The notes under the pieces were generated by a model that ran no database searches, was not told the DNA's origin, and saw nothing but the letters and a program-made list of their open reading frames with translations. A DNA stretch of 47,393 nucleotides. It comes from Enterobacter mori LMG 25706 (lineage in GTDB: Bacteria > Pseudomonadota > Gammaproteobacteria > Enterobacterales > Enterobacteriaceae). Below are positions 17,613 through 26,831 of this stretch, piece by piece. The stretch covers positions 77,012 through 124,404 of the forward strand of contig NZ_GL890779.1 in NCBI RefSeq assembly GCF_000211415.1, in the 5' to 3' direction. How positions within the stretch are numbered: position 1 is the stretch's first letter; every line of letters starts with the position of its first letter. Made by a program: the position numbers and the translations under genes.

Positions 17613-19079
17613 TCAGGAGCCCAGACGGTAGTTCGGGGACTCTTTGGTGATCGTCACGTCGTGAACGTGGCTCTCCTGGATACCCGCACCGCTGATGCGT
17701 ACGAATTCCGCTTTGGTACGCAGCAGGTCAATGGTACCACAGCCTGTCAGACCCATACAGGAGCGCAGGCCGCCCATCTGCTGGTGAATGATCTCTTTCA
17801 GACGGCCTTTATAGGCAACGCGACCTTCGATACCTTCCGGCACCAGTTTGTCAGCGGCGTTATCGGTCTGGAAGTAACGGTCAGAGGAACCTTTGGACAT
17901 CGCGCCCAGGGAGCCCATGCCGCGGTAAGATTTGTAAGAACGGCCCTGGAAAAGTTCGATTTCGCCCGGGGATTCTTCGGTACCGGCCAGCATGGAGCCC
18001 ACCATCACGGCAGCGGCGCCCGCGGCGATCGCTTTGGCGATGTCGCCAGAGAAGCGGATACCGCCGTCAGCGATAACCGGAATACCGGTGCCTTCCAGCG
18101 CTTCAACCGCGTCAGACACGGCGGTGATCTGCGGAACGCCCACGCCGGTCACGATACGCGTAGTGCAGATGGAGCCAGGGCCGATACCCACTTTCACCGC
18201 GCTGCAGCCAGCGTCAGCCAGCGCGCGAGCGCCTGCGCCAGTGGCCACGTTACCGCCGATGATCTGCAGGTCAGGGTATTTGGCACGGGTATCACGAATA
18301 CGTTGCAGAACGCCTTCAGAGTGGCCGTGAGAGGAGTCAATCAGCAGGACGTCAACGCCTGCAGCAACCAGCGCGTCAACGCGCTCTTCGTTGCCTGCAC
18401 CGGCACCAACCGCAGCACCGACGCGCAGACGGCCATGCTCGTCTTTACAGGCGTTAGGCTTACGTTCTGCTTTCTGGAAATCTTTAACGGTGATCATGCC
18501 GCGCAGGTGGAAGCTGCTGTCGACAACCAGCGCTTTTTCAACGCGTTTTTCGTGCATTTTTGCCAGCACCACGTCGCGAGTTTCACCTTCGCGAACGGTA
18601 ACCAGACGCTCTTTCGGCGTCATGTATACGCTGACAGGCTGGTTCAGGTCAGTCACGAAACGCACGTCACGACCGGTGATGATACCAACCAGTTCGTTTT
18701 CTTCGGTCACAACCGGGTAACCGGCGAAGCCGTTACGTTCGGTCAGGGCCTTCACTTCGTGCAGCGTGGTGGTTGGCAGAACGGTCTGTGGGTCAGACAC
18801 GATGCCGGATTCATGTTTCTTCACGCGGCGAACTTCTTCCGCCTGACGTTCGATTGACATGTTTTTGTGAATAAAGCCAATGCCACCTTCCTGTGCCAGG
18901 GCGATAGCCAGGCGCGCTTCAGTCACGGTGTCCATTGCCGCAGAGAGCATAGGAATGTTCAGGCGAATGGTTTTCGTCAACTGCGTGCTGAGATCGGCAG
19001 TATTCGGCAGAACGGTGGAATGAGCGGGAACGAGGAGGACGTCGTCAAACGTCAGTGCTTCTTTAGCGATACGTAGCAT
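17613..19079 (-). CDS. guaB: Inosine-5'-monophosphate dehydrogenase
   Basis: Oxidises IMP to XMP with NAD+, the rate-limiting step of GMP synthesis. The 488-residue protein has a TIM-barrel core interrupted by two CBS domains (about residues 95-205; [21 protein letters not shown] and MITVKDF). The catalytic loop is GPGSICTTR near residue 300, with [12 protein letters not shown] and the flap containing [12 protein letters not shown] downstream. I chose ATG 19079 because E. coli GuaB begins [11 protein letters not shown] and has 488 residues; an in-frame TTG two codons earlier is open. The promoter ahead of it carries a PurR-like operator. Confidence 0.99.
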   Translation of the reverse strand: MLRIAKEALTFDDVLLVPAHSTVLPNTADLSTQLTKTIRLNIPMLSAAMDTVTEARLAIALAQEGGIGFIHKNMSIERQAEEVRRVKKHESGIVSDPQTVLPTTTLHEVKALTERNGFAGYPVVTEENELVGIITGRDVRFVTDLNQPVSVYMTPKERLVTVREGETRDVVLAKMHEKRVEKALVVDSSFHLRGMITVKDFQKAERKPNACKDEHGRLRVGAAVGAGAGNEERVDALVAAGVDVLLIDSSHGHSEGVLQRIRDTRAKYPDLQIIGGNVATGAGARALADAGCSAVKVGIGPGSICTTRIVTGVGVPQITAVSDAVEALEGTGIPVIADGGIRFSGDIAKAIAAGAAAVMVGSMLAGTEESPGEIELFQGRSYKSYRGMGSLGAMSKGSSDRYFQTDNAADKLVPEGIEGRVAYKGRLKEIIHQQMGGLRSCMGLTGCGTIDLLRTKAEFVRISGAGIQESHVHDVTITKESPNYRLGS

Positions 19080-19120
19080 GGGCAATATCTCTGACCTGGG
19101 TGGTTAAATATTGCCGTGGC

Positions 19121-19149
19121 ATTATACAGAGCGTAACCGATTGCATCTA
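19121..19149 (-). promoter_or_regulatory. guaBA promoter with PurR-like operator
   Basis: On the minus strand a perfect TATAAT (19121-19126) is preceded after 17 bases by a poor -35 (TAGATG, 19144-19149). Between them lies GCAATCGGTTACGC (19131-19144), which matches the PurR palindrome core GCAAnCGnTTnC and its position in E. coli guaB. GC bases after the -10 (GCC) resemble a stringent-control discriminator. Purine-dependent repression is therefore likely. Confidence 0.75.
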
Positions 19150-19238
19150 CACTTTTTTGAAAAAAATGCTTGCGATCGCCCCTCAGCAGGTTACTATCGA
19201 CTGAATAACTTGCTGATTTAGAATTTGATCCCGCTCAC

Positions 19239-20612
19239 ATGTTATCCTCTCAATCCCCCTCAATTTATACTGTCAGCCGCCTTAATCAGACGGTGCGTTT
19301 GCTGCTTGAGCAGGAAATGGGGCAGGTCTGGATCAGCGGTGAGATATCTAACTTCACGCAGCCCTCCTCCGGACACTGGTACTTTACCTTAAAAGACGAC
19401 ACCGCCCAGGTGCGCTGCGCGATGTTCCGCAACAGCAACCGCCGCGTGACGTTCCGCCCTCAGCACGGTCAGCAGGTTCTGGTTCGCGCCAATATCACAC
19501 TGTATGAACCGCGCGGTGATTATCAGATTATCGTCGAGAGCATGCAGCCTGCGGGCGAAGGTCTGCTGCAGCAGAAGTACGAACAGCTTAAAGCCAAACT
19601 CTCTGAGGAAGGTTTGTTCGACCAGCAGTTCAAAAAACCGCTGCCCTCACCTGCCCACTGTGTTGGGGTCATTACTTCGAAAACCGGTGCGGCATTGCAC
19701 GATATTTTGCACGTGCTGAAGCGTCGCGACCCTTCCCTGCCCGTCATCATCTACCCGACCGCCGTTCAGGGTGACGATGCGCCAGGCCAGATTGTACGCG
19801 CCATTGAGCTGGCAAACGCCCGTCAGGAGTGCGACGTGCTCATCGTCGGGCGCGGCGGCGGCTCGCTGGAAGACCTGTGGAGCTTCAACGACGAGCGCGT
19901 GGCGCGGGCAATCTTTGCAAGTCAGATCCCTGTGGTGAGCGCCGTCGGCCACGAAACGGACGTCACGATTGCGGATTTTGTCGCGGACTTGCGCGCGCCT
20001 ACACCGTCCGCGGCGGCGGAAGTGGTCAGCCGCAACCAGCTGGAACTTTTGCGTCAGATTCAAAACGGACAGCAGCGCCTTGAGATGGCGATGGACTACT
20101 TCCTTGCCAACCGTACTCGCCGCTTTACCCAGCTTCATCATCGTCTTCAGCAGCAGCACCCGCAGCTGCGTCTGGCGCGTCAGCAGACCGTGCTTGAGCG
20201 CCTGCGCCAGCGCATGAACTTCGCGCTGGATAGCCAGCTTAAGCGCGCGGTATCACGCCAGCAGCGCGTGACGCAGCGCCTGAACCAGCAGAACCCGCAG
20301 CCGAAAATTTATCGCGCGCAAACGCGGATCCAGCAGCTGGAGTACCTTCTTGCGGAGACTGTTCGGGCGCGCCTGAGCACCACACGCGAGCGTTTTGGCA
20401 ATGCGGTGACCCATCTTGAAGCGGTCAGCCCCCTCTCCACGCTGGCGCGCGGCTATAGCGTGACGACGGCGACGGACGGCAAAGTGCTGAAGCAAACCAA
20501 ACAGGTGAATACCGGTGATGTGCTGACGACGCGTCTTTCCGACGGCTGGGTAGAAAGCGAAGTGAAATCAATTAAACCGGTGAAAAAGACGCGTCAGCGT
20601 AAAACCGGATAA
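19239..20612 (+). CDS. xseA: Exodeoxyribonuclease VII large subunit
   Basis: Catalytic subunit of exonuclease VII, which with XseB degrades single-stranded DNA from both ends into oligonucleotides. 457 residues against 456 in E. coli. An N-terminal OB-fold ([26 protein letters not shown], residues about 28-53), a catalytic core with [15 protein letters not shown] near residue 143 and [15 protein letters not shown] near residue 205, then a long Gln/Arg-rich coiled coil (about 270-390) that binds XseB. It is divergent from guaB. The next gene starts 58 bases downstream with its own Shine-Dalgarno sequence, and no terminator is obvious between them. Confidence 0.98.
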   Translation: MLSSQSPSIYTVSRLNQTVRLLLEQEMGQVWISGEISNFTQPSSGHWYFTLKDDTAQVRCAMFRNSNRRVTFRPQHGQQVLVRANITLYEPRGDYQIIVESMQPAGEGLLQQKYEQLKAKLSEEGLFDQQFKKPLPSPAHCVGVITSKTGAALHDILHVLKRRDPSLPVIIYPTAVQGDDAPGQIVRAIELANARQECDVLIVGRGGGSLEDLWSFNDERVARAIFASQIPVVSAVGHETDVTIADFVADLRAPTPSAAAEVVSRNQLELLRQIQNGQQRLEMAMDYFLANRTRRFTQLHHRLQQQHPQLRLARQQTVLERLRQRMNFALDSQLKRAVSRQQRVTQRLNQQNPQPKIYRAQTRIQQLEYLLAETVRARLSTTRERFGNAVTHLEAVSPLSTLARGYSVTTATDGKVLKQTKQVNTGDVLTTRLSDGWVESEVKSIKPVKKTRQRKTG

Positions 20613-20670
20613 TTCTTCGCTGGTTACTTACTATACTGCTGCTATTCCCTTTTTTAATAAGGAGAGCAGC

Positions 20671-21690
20671 ATGCCCCATCTTCACAGCGTAATTCCCCCC
20701 TATATCCTTCGTCGTATTATCGAAAGCGGTTCCGAGCCGCAGCAACGCTATGCCCGCCAGACGTTAACCCACGTCCAGACGCTGATGGCCCACATGCCGG
20801 GAAAACCCGCCGCGCCGCACGTGAATAAAGCCGGACAGCTGGAGCGCGATATTTACGACGCGAAGCAGACCCAGGAGCTGCCGGGTACGCAGGTGCGTTA
20901 TGAAGGCCAGCCTTCAAACGGCGATGTGGCGGTGGACGAAGCCTATGATTATTTGGGTATTACTCATGATTTCTTCTGGAAAGAATATCAGCGTGATTCG
21001 CTCGATAATAAAGGGCTTATTTTGACCGGCACCGTACATTACGGCCGGGAATATCAGAACGCCTTCTGGAACGGTCAGCAGATGGTATTCGGCGACGGGG
21101 ACGGGGAAATATTTAACCGCTTTACCATCGCCATCGACGTGGTGGCGCACGAGCTGAGCCACGGTGTGACCGAGACCGAAGCCGGGCTTATCTATTTTGA
21201 ACAGTCGGGCGCGCTGAACGAGTCTCTGTCGGACGTGTTTGGCTCGCTGGTCAAACAGTACCATCTGAAGCAAACCGCCGATAACGCTGACTGGCTGATT
21301 GGTGAAGGGCTGCTGGCGAAAGGGATCAATGGCAAAGGGCTGCGCTCAATGTCTGAACCCGGCACCGCCTATGACGATCCTCTGCTCGGGAAAGACCCGC
21401 AGCCCGCGCACATGAAAGATTTCATTAAAACGCGCGAGGATAACGGCGGCGTGCACCTGAACTCCGGCATCCCCAACCGGGCATTTTATCTGGCTGCGAC
21501 GGCGATCGGCGGCTACACCTGGGAAAAAGCGGGATATGCCTGGTACGACACGGTTTGCGATAGCAATCTGGCGCAGGATGCGGATTTTGAGGCCTTCGCA
21601 AAACTGACGATCGCGCACCCAGAAAAACGCTCCGGCGGCGACGCTGGGGCGGCCATTAAACAAGCCTGGGAACAGGTGGGAGTGTTGTAA
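20671..21690 (+). CDS. Protealysin-like M4 (thermolysin-family) metalloprotease
   Basis: A 339-residue zinc endopeptidase. The active site is HELSH (H160, E161, H164), the third zinc ligand is E184 in GALNESLSD, and the transition-state histidine is H262 in GGVHLNSGIPN. The N-terminus lacks a signal peptide but has a short propeptide of about 50 residues with the PPYILRRI motif (residues 9-16), which defines the protealysin group rather than the long FTP/PepSY propeptide thermolysins. It is thus probably made in the cytoplasm and self-processed; Serratia protealysin is reported to cleave actin and help invasion of host cells. AAGGAG lies eight bases before ATG 20671. The next gene, its predicted inhibitor, starts at the very next base. 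Confidence 0.94.
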   Translation: MPHLHSVIPPYILRRIIESGSEPQQRYARQTLTHVQTLMAHMPGKPAAPHVNKAGQLERDIYDAKQTQELPGTQVRYEGQPSNGDVAVDEAYDYLGITHDFFWKEYQRDSLDNKGLILTGTVHYGREYQNAFWNGQQMVFGDGDGEIFNRFTIAIDVVAHELSHGVTETEAGLIYFEQSGALNESLSDVFGSLVKQYHLKQTADNADWLIGEGLLAKGINGKGLRSMSEPGTAYDDPLLGKDPQPAHMKDFIKTREDNGGVHLNSGIPNRAFYLAATAIGGYTWEKAGYAWYDTVCDSNLAQDADFEAFAKLTIAHPEKRSGGDAGAAIKQAWEQVGVL

Positions 21691-22041
21691 ATGCAGGTTC
21701 CGGAATTGACGGATGACGCCGTGGTTGAGCTGGCCCGGGAAGGCGGCGTCGCTTTTATTCCCAAGCTGAGCGGGCAGCGCACCATCGCGCTCTCCTCGCT
21801 CAATGAGGCCCAGCGCCAGCGCCTGGTGAGCATCCTGGAGCAGGCTTTTCCACGCGGCCAGCCTCCAGGGCAAGCCTCTTCACCCGGCAGCGGCGACCAG
21901 CGCTATTTCCGCATCCAGATTATCTGGACCGGGCAAAATCAGGCGCACTACGCCGATATCATCGTGCTGGTGCCCGAGCAGGAAGCGCCCGAGTCGCTGG
22001 TCGAGCTGTGGCAGAAAGGCGAAGGCTGCGTGTGCGATTAA
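21691..22041 (+). CDS. Emfourin-type proteinaceous inhibitor of the adjacent M4 protease
   Basis: A 116-residue cytoplasmic protein of the family of emfourin, described from Serratia as a tight inhibitor of protealysin. The sequence shows VVELAREGGVAFIPKLSGQRTI at the start, an acidic and Gln-rich middle, and a hydrophobic strand HYADIIVLVPEQ near residue 95. Its ATG directly follows the protease TAA with no gap, so translation of the two is likely coupled, which would keep protease and inhibitor in step. The identification rests on size, position and overall resemblance; its last codons overlap the convergent yfgJ stop. Confidence 0.82.
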   Translation: MQVPELTDDAVVELAREGGVAFIPKLSGQRTIALSSLNEAQRQRLVSILEQAFPRGQPPGQASSPGSGDQRYFRIQIIWTGQNQAHYADIIVLVPEQEAPESLVELWQKGEGCVCD

Positions 22042-22259
22042 CCTTCGGCCCGAACAAACTCCACGCGTTTTTTAGAGATAAGACCGTGGCCGTTCTGGCA
22101 GAAATAGTCCACCGCGCCGCAGGCTTTTAATACCTGGAGTGGCTGATGACACTCCGGGCAGCGGGCTTCGAGCGCAATATCCTTATTACAGCTTTCGCAG
22201 TGCGCTACCCCATTCTGAGGCTCAAGCGCTGCCTGGCAATCCGGGCAGATAATCGTCAT
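22038..22259 (-). CDS. yfgJ: Zinc-ribbon protein YfgJ
   Basis: A 73-residue protein with three closely spaced metal-binding pairs (CPDC near residue 5, CESC near 21, CPEC near 34) and a final C...H pair in YFCQNGHGL. The C-terminal part (QPLQVLKACGAVDYFC, ISKKRVEFV) is almost the same as E. coli YfgJ (71 residues). Function is unknown; it probably binds zinc. It keeps the E. coli position between xseA and der, but the protease/inhibitor pair now separates it from xseA. Its stop overlaps the inhibitor stop by four bases on the other strand. Confidence 0.93.
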   Translation of the reverse strand: MTIICPDCQAALEPQNGVAHCESCNKDIALEARCPECHQPLQVLKACGAVDYFCQNGHGLISKKRVEFVRAEG

Positions 22260-22309
22260 GGTGACTCCTTCAAAGCGTTGAGGTCTGCGATAATTTTACC
22301 ACGTCGCGG

Positions 22310-23344
22310 TCAGTGCGGGCCACGCAGTTGCTGCTGTAACGTCAGCAGCAGCGTCACTTCCTCGATCCTGCGGCGCGTCGTGCGGCTCACCTCGTGCGGA
22401 TCCCGTTCAAACAGGCTGTTGGCGCCCAGAATATGCTCTGCAAGACAGTGCTCGTAGATCGTGCCGGGAATGTTCCAGCGTTGACGCGTGTCGCCATTTA
22501 TCAGCTCAAGCACATCTTCTGCGCCGTGCCGGTCGTAACTGATGGTCCGCCCGTCGCGCAACCAGAGCCGTAAGCCTTTTTGCCCGCCTTCGGGTCCCGC
22601 GTATTTGTTAAGCCAGATATCCACCGGCACGCCGCTGATTTTCCCCTGAAGATGCGCTTCGCCTTCCGCCGTGGTCAGGTCACCTTTCGCGATATCGCGC
22701 CCCAGGCGGTCTTTAGCCGTGACCACCTGCAACGTCATCTCATCATTCCCGCCCAGATAGCGCACCGTTTCGCGCAGCATCGCCAGCACGTGCGTACCGA
22801 TATCCAGAATCACGCCATCAGGGTGGCGAAGCGTTCGGGTATCCGGCTCGCCAGTGGCAAAGTTAAGCGCGATGGGCTCCCCTGCGGCGTTATATCCGCT
22901 CGGCTCCTGCAAAAAACCGTCGATTTTGATGATGTCAGAGACATTGCCAACCAGTGACCGCTTCACCGTTTCCATGCGCGCCATCCAGTGATCGAGCGCC
23001 AGCACGCGGGAGGCGGCGTCGGGGCTCGCCTGCAGCGCGTTGAGTTTTTCTGTTTGGGGAAGCGTGGCGACAATCGGTTTTTCAACCACGATGCGGGAAA
23101 CCGATGAGGCGAGAGCGTGTTCAAGCACCTCAAGATGGTGCAGCGACGACGTGGTAATAAACAGGGTATCAAGCGGCTGGGAGAGAAGTTCAGACAGCGT
23201 GAAGCAGCGCGTTACACCCTCCGGCTGTTTTACGGGCTGGATATCAAAGCCTAAACAGTGAGGGGGAGTATCAAAAAGTTTTCGTATCGCGGGCAGGTAA
23301 GCTGTTTCAACGACTGCGCCAAGTCCAACAAACCCTAACAGCAT
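22310..23344 (-). CDS. Gfo/Idh/MocA-family oxidoreductase of unknown substrate
   Basis: A 344-residue protein with an N-terminal Rossmann fold (LLGFVGLGAVVETAYLPAI; the third glycine of GxGxxG is Val) and the family motif VVEKPIVATL near residue 97. A dehydratase-like second domain follows, with GVILDIGTHVLAML near residue 180, which holds an Asp/His pair as in catalytically active members. ATG 23344 has GAGGT seven bases upstream; the open frame continues 40 codons further without family resemblance. It lies 58 bases downstream of the peptide transporter on the same strand, with a strong hairpin between. I cannot assign a substrate; the neighbourhood does not point to a sugar pathway. Confidence 0.87.
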   Translation of the reverse strand: MLLGFVGLGAVVETAYLPAIRKLFDTPPHCLGFDIQPVKQPEGVTRCFTLSELLSQPLDTLFITTSSLHHLEVLEHALASSVSRIVVEKPIVATLPQTEKLNALQASPDAASRVLALDHWMARMETVKRSLVGNVSDIIKIDGFLQEPSGYNAAGEPIALNFATGEPDTRTLRHPDGVILDIGTHVLAMLRETVRYLGGNDEMTLQVVTAKDRLGRDIAKGDLTTAEGEAHLQGKISGVPVDIWLNKYAGPEGGQKGLRLWLRDGRTISYDRHGAEDVLELINGDTRQRWNIPGTIYEHCLAEHILGANSLFERDPHEVSRTTRRRIEEVTLLLTLQQQLRGPH

Positions 23345-23365
23345 GTTCTTACCTCGTTGAGTGAA

Positions 23366-23393
23366 TTGCCGGGGCATAACGCCGCCCCGGCAA
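23366..23393 (-). other. Strong hairpin between transporter and oxidoreductase genes
   Basis: A perfect 10-bp stem (TTGCCGGGGC / GCCCCGGCAA) with an 8-base loop lies 9 bases after the transporter stop and 21 bases before the oxidoreductase start. No clear T-run follows on the minus strand. It could be a weak terminator or a 3' stabiliser. Confidence 0.55.
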
Positions 23394-23402
23394 GATCGAG
23401 GT

Positions 23403-24947
23403 TTAAGAGGCGTTAGCTGCCGGTTTAGTCTGCGCATTTTCCAGCATGCGGCGCACCGGAACAATGAGGACGATCAGTACCGCGGCACAAATCAGCAGCG
23501 CGACGGAGCAGCGCGCAAAGAGATCCGGCAGCATATCCAACTGGTCGGCCTTCACGTGGCCGCCAATCAGGCCTGCAGCCAGGTTACCCAGCGCACTGGC
23601 GCAGAACCACAGCCCCATCATCTGGCCGCGCATTCTTTCCGGCGCAAGCAGCGTCATGGTCGCCAGACCAATCGGGCTCAGGCACAGCTCGCCAAGGGTA
23701 AGCATCAGAATGCTGCCCACCAGCCAGAACGGCGACACGCCCGCCCCACCGTTGCTCAGCACGTTCTGTGCCGCCAGCATCATCAGGCCAAAACCTGCCG
23801 CCGCGCACAGAATACCAACAACAAACTTGGTGATGCTGCTCGGGCGAATGTTCATGCTCGCGAGCTTTGGCCATGCCCAGCTGAATACCGGGGCCAGCAG
23901 GATAATAAACAGGGCGTTGATCGACTGGAACCACACCGCCGGAATTTCAAAATCACCGATCATGCGGTTAGTGTAGTCGTTGGCAAACAGGTTGAACGAT
24001 GTTGGCTTTTGCTCAAACGCAGACCAGAAGAACGCGGCGGAGACCAGCAGGATAAAGCAGACCAGCAGCCTGGCGCGCTCTTTGCGATTCAGACCCGCGA
24101 AAAGGAACAGGTAGATAAAATACAGCGCAACGGACGCTGCAATCACGTAGACCAGCACGCTGGCAACAGCCACCGGGTTAATCACAATCACGCCCTGAGC
24201 AATCAGCGTCACGATAACTGCCACGCCGACGGCCAGCGCCAGCAGCCATGCGCCCACGCCGTTGCGCTTCACCACCGGGCTGTTCCAGGTGGAGTCGAGA
24301 CCGACTTCGCTGTCATAGCGTTTCATTGCCGGAACGGCAAACACGCGGAAGATAATCAGCGCCACCAGCATCCCGATACCGCCGATACCAAAGCCCCAGT
24401 GCCAGCCGTGAGTTTTAATCAGCCAGCCGGAAATCAGCGGTGCGATAAACGAGCCCATGTTGATGCCCATATAAAACAGCGAGAAACCGCCGTCACGACG
24501 CGCATCGCCTTTTTTATACAGGGTGCCGACCATCACCGAAATACAGGTCTTGAACAGGCCAGAACCGAGCACAATGAACATCAGGCCGATAAAGAACAGG
24601 TTGTCGCCCATGATTGCAGAGAGCGCAATCGACAGGTGACCGAGCGCAATCAGGATCGAACCGTACCAGACGGCTCTCTGCTGACCGAGCCAGTTATCGG
24701 CCAGCCAGCCGCCCGGCAGCGCGGCCAGGTACATGGTACCGGCAAAGATACCGACAATGGCCGAGGCGTTTTCACGCGCCAGCCCCATGCCGCCGTCATA
24801 AACGGTCGCAGCCATAAACAGGATCAGTAGCGGGCGAATGCCGTAAAACGAGAAACGTTCCCACATCTCGGTGAAGAACAGTGAACCGAGTGGATACGGA
24901 TGGCCGAAGAACGTTCGGCTCTCTTTTGGATTAACAGAGGATTGCAT
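23403..24947 (-). CDS. Proton-dependent oligopeptide transporter (POT/PTR2 family)
   Basis: A 514-residue inner-membrane symporter with about 14 hydrophobic helices that imports di- and tripeptides with protons. The POT signature ExxERF is seen as E27-MW-E30-R31-F in FFTEMWERFSFYG, and the second family signature as FSLFYMGINMGSFIAPLISGWL near residue 155. Helix 7 has SAFFWSAFEQKPTSFNLFA, with the conserved Glu-Gln. It belongs to the family of DtpA-D but I do not equate it with any of those four. ATG 24947 has GGGAG five bases upstream. The 299 bases upstream of it hold only its promoter region and the der terminator at 25201-25227. Confidence 0.93.
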   Translation of the reverse strand: MQSSVNPKESRTFFGHPYPLGSLFFTEMWERFSFYGIRPLLILFMAATVYDGGMGLARENASAIVGIFAGTMYLAALPGGWLADNWLGQQRAVWYGSILIALGHLSIALSAIMGDNLFFIGLMFIVLGSGLFKTCISVMVGTLYKKGDARRDGGFSLFYMGINMGSFIAPLISGWLIKTHGWHWGFGIGGIGMLVALIIFRVFAVPAMKRYDSEVGLDSTWNSPVVKRNGVGAWLLALAVGVAVIVTLIAQGVIVINPVAVASVLVYVIAASVALYFIYLFLFAGLNRKERARLLVCFILLVSAAFFWSAFEQKPTSFNLFANDYTNRMIGDFEIPAVWFQSINALFIILLAPVFSWAWPKLASMNIRPSSITKFVVGILCAAAGFGLMMLAAQNVLSNGGAGVSPFWLVGSILMLTLGELCLSPIGLATMTLLAPERMRGQMMGLWFCASALGNLAAGLIGGHVKADQLDMLPDLFARCSVALLICAAVLIVLIVPVRRMLENAQTKPAANAS

Positions 24948-25200
24948 AATTCTCCCGAAAGGTATGTGTCGTGCTTGTAAACACCAGCATGTACGCCGGT
25001 CAGTTACGTATCCGACCGATTTTTTACATGTGGCGAAAAATTAGTTAACCATTTGATAACCAGACGCTAGTTTTGTCCAGTACTGAACCCTGGACTTTAA
25101 GACGAAAATTCGATGATTGTCTACTTTTCTGGATTTAAAGATGGTTGGGAGTGAATAGTGATTGACTTCACACAGGGTTAGCAATCGTTGTGAAAGCGCG

Positions 25201-25227
25201 AAAAAAAACCCGCGACAGAGGCGGGTT
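25201..25227 (-). terminator. Rho-independent terminator downstream of der
   Basis: On the minus strand AACCCGC and GCGGGTT form a 7-bp stem around CTCTGTC, followed by a run of T (25201-25208). It lies about 20 bases after the der stop. Confidence 0.9.
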
Positions 25228-25246
25228 TTCGTGAGATCGGCAATAT

Positions 25247-26719
25247 TTATTTGCTTTTCTTAATGTGCTTAATCAAACGCTTACGCTTACGCATCTGGTT
25301 TGGCGTCAGGGTATTACGCTTGTTGGCGAACGGGTTTTCCCCTTCCTTGAACTGGATACGGATCGGCGTACCCATCACGTCCAGCGATTTGCGGAAGTAG
25401 TTCATCAGATAGCGTTTGTAGGAATCCGGCAGGTCTTTCACCTGGTTGCCGTGGATCACCACGATTGGCGGGTTATAACCACCGGCGTGAGCATATTTCA
25501 GCTTCACGCGACGACCGCGCACCAGCGGCGGCTGATGGTCTTCTGCTGCCATATTCATGATGCGCGTCAGCATCGCGGTGCTCTGACGACGGGTGGAGCT
25601 GTCGTAGGCTTCACGCACGGATTCGAACAGATTACCCACGCCGCTGCCGTGCAGCGCAGAAATAAAGTGCACGCGCGCAAAGTCGATAAAGCCCAAACGG
25701 AAGTCGAGGGTCTCTTTCACCTGCTCGCGCACTTCGTTGCTCAGGCCATCCCACTTGTTGACCACGATCACCAGTGAGCGCCCACTATTGAGGATAAAGC
25801 CGAGCAGAGAGAGATCCTGATCGGAGATACCTTCACGCGCGTCGATGACCAGCAGCACCACGTTGGCGTCTTCAATCGCCTGCAGCGTTTTGATAACGGA
25901 GAATTTTTCCACCACGTCGGTGATTTTCCCACGCTTACGCACGCCCGCGGTGTCGATGAGGACAAACTCACGTTCATCGCGCTGCATCGGGATGTAGATA
26001 CTGTCACGTGTGGTGCCCGGCATGTCGTAAACGACGACGCGCTCTTCACCCAGAATACGGTTAGTAAGCGTAGACTTACCTACGTCTGGACGACCGACGA
26101 TGGCCAGCTTGATCGGCAGGTCCTGCGGGTTGAAGGTGTCTTCAGGCTCTTCTTCGCCCTCTTCACTCTCTTCGAACTGCGCCCAATACTCAGCGTCTTC
26201 GTCCACTTCTTCCGGCGGGTTCACTTCGTCAACCCACGGCAGCAGCACGGTTTCCAGCAGGCTGGTGACGCCACGGCCATGCGATGCCGCAATCGGGTAG
26301 ATTTCACCCAGGCCCAGAGACCAGAAATCCGCGACGGCCTGATCGGCATCGATACCGTCAGTTTTGTTCGCCACCAGGAAAGTCGGCTTTTCGCGTGAAC
26401 GCAGGTGTTTGGCAATAGCGGAGTCTGCAGGCATCAGGCCAGCGCGCGCATCCACCATAAACAGCACCACGTCTGCTTCTTCAATCGCCAGCAGAGACTG
26501 TTCCGCCATACGGGTTTCAACGCCGTCTTCTGTGCCGTCGATACCGCCGGTATCGATACAGATGAACTCGCGTCCTTCCACCTCTGCACGACCGTACTTA
26601 CGGTCACGCGTCAGCCCCGGGAAATCCGCAACCAGCGCATCACGGGTGCGTGTTAAACGGTTAAAAAGAGTGGATTTTCCAACGTTAGGGCGCCCGACAA
26701 GCGCGACCACAGGTACCAT
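25247..26719 (-). CDS. der: Ribosome-assembly GTPase Der (EngA)
   Basis: Essential GTPase for 50S subunit maturation with two G domains in tandem and a KH-like C-terminal domain. First G domain: GRPNVGKS (9-16), DTGGI, NKTD. Second: GRPDVGKS (209-216), DTAGV, NKWD. An acidic linker ([12 protein letters not shown]) separates them and the tail is basic ([15 protein letters not shown]). 490 residues as in E. coli when ATG 26719 is used, with GAGG eight bases upstream; the open frame runs 20 codons further. One point is odd: the second P-loop has Asp at 212 where the family has Asn, a residue that in related K+-dependent GTPases helps bind the potassium ion. Confidence 0.98.
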   Translation of the reverse strand: MVPVVALVGRPNVGKSTLFNRLTRTRDALVADFPGLTRDRKYGRAEVEGREFICIDTGGIDGTEDGVETRMAEQSLLAIEEADVVLFMVDARAGLMPADSAIAKHLRSREKPTFLVANKTDGIDADQAVADFWSLGLGEIYPIAASHGRGVTSLLETVLLPWVDEVNPPEEVDEDAEYWAQFEESEEGEEEPEDTFNPQDLPIKLAIVGRPDVGKSTLTNRILGEERVVVYDMPGTTRDSIYIPMQRDEREFVLIDTAGVRKRGKITDVVEKFSVIKTLQAIEDANVVLLVIDAREGISDQDLSLLGFILNSGRSLVIVVNKWDGLSNEVREQVKETLDFRLGFIDFARVHFISALHGSGVGNLFESVREAYDSSTRRQSTAMLTRIMNMAAEDHQPPLVRGRRVKLKYAHAGGYNPPIVVIHGNQVKDLPDSYKRYLMNYFRKSLDVMGTPIRIQFKEGENPFANKRNTLTPNQMRKRKRLIKHIKKSK

Positions 26720-26777
26720 GTTTGAAGCCTCATAAAATTCAAATAAACGTCGCTTTTGCGGCGTTTTTAAAAATGTC

Positions 26778-26808
26778 AAAACGGCTCCTGAGTGAACAGG
26801 AGCCGTTT
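26778..26808 (-). terminator. Terminator/attenuator hairpin between bamB and der
   Basis: A perfect 12-bp stem (AAACGGCTCCTG / CAGGAGCCGTTT) with a 6-base loop lies 23 bases after the bamB stop; on the minus strand it is followed by TTGACATTTTT. It probably ends most bamB transcripts before der. Confidence 0.78.
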
Positions 26809-26831
26809 AGTATACTACAACCGCCGGGTAA

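Noticed and set aside
17532..18857. A 441-codon open frame antisense to guaB
   Set aside because: Same artefact; guaB on the other strand is beyond doubt.
23361..24830. A 489-codon open frame antisense to the peptide transporter
   Set aside because: The product is Gln/His/Arg-rich with no hydrophobic or domain pattern, while the minus strand encodes a clear POT transporter.
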